The notes under the pieces are model-generated. The model saw nothing but the letters and a program-made list of their open reading frames with translations. It did not search any database and was not told the DNA's origin. Below, in pieces: positions 13,002 through 14,062 of a stretch of 14,062 nt of DNA. Every line of letters starts with the position of its first letter. The stretch's first letter is position 1. The translations under genes and the position numbers were made by a program. This DNA is from Yimella sp. (GTDB lineage Bacteria; Actinomycetota; Actinomycetes; Actinomycetales; Dermatophilaceae): assembly GCA_030150425.1 (NCBI GenBank), contig JASLFY010000179.1, forward strand, positions 1 through 14,062, read 5' to 3'.

Positions 13002-14062
<1,061 letters not shown>

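Overview
The window is a high-GC chromosomal segment from an actinobacterium. It has strong G/C preference at third codon positions, several GTG starts and many genes without a Shine-Dalgarno sequence. The gene content (sigE, rseA, htrA, tatB, mrp, a DUF1003 protein and a PRC/MgtE-N/CBS protein) matches the sigE neighbourhood of Mycobacterium tuberculosis as I recall it (Rv1221 to Rv1232c region). The other protein features suggest Micrococcales, but I cannot place it more precisely by eye. Most of the window is ordinary housekeeping DNA with no mobile element, CRISPR array, tRNA or rRNA.

Layout. Bases 1-3000 (+) hold an envelope-stress cluster: a candidate ECF promoter (4-29), sigE, its zinc anti-sigma factor rseA (4-base overlap), an HtrA-type membrane protease, and tatB of the Tat export pathway. 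A hairpin at 3030-3049 separates this from a minus-strand block at 3054-6662: an unidentified 157-residue protein, a PRC-barrel/MgtE-N/CBS protein, a DUF1003 membrane protein and the Fe-S carrier ATPase mrp. Divergent from that block is an iron-type alcohol dehydrogenase of the hydroxyacid-oxoacid transhydrogenase type (6713-8008, +).

Between 8009 and 8281 lies the most unusual part of the window. An AT-rich promoter carries a perfect 16-bp palindrome in its -35/-10 spacer, and drives a 29-codon ORF with a strong ribosome binding site, followed by a rho-independent terminator. Next, on the minus strand, come a four-helix membrane protein, a lipoprotein and an Xaa-Pro aminopeptidase (10892 down to 8282), probably one operon. 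A PHP-domain phosphoesterase (10995-11828, +) converges on a DEAD-box RNA helicase (cut by the window end) and a GAF-LuxR regulator whose start overlaps the helicase stop. The gap between them is full of inverted repeats.

A second theme is transcript architecture. Six genes have a TANNNT -10 hexamer only 6-8 bases before their start codon and no convincing ribosome binding site, the arrangement known for leaderless mRNAs in actinobacteria. Functional links beyond operon structure are inference: SigE, RseA and HtrA plausibly form a signalling and protease loop for envelope damage, with TatB serving export across the same membrane.
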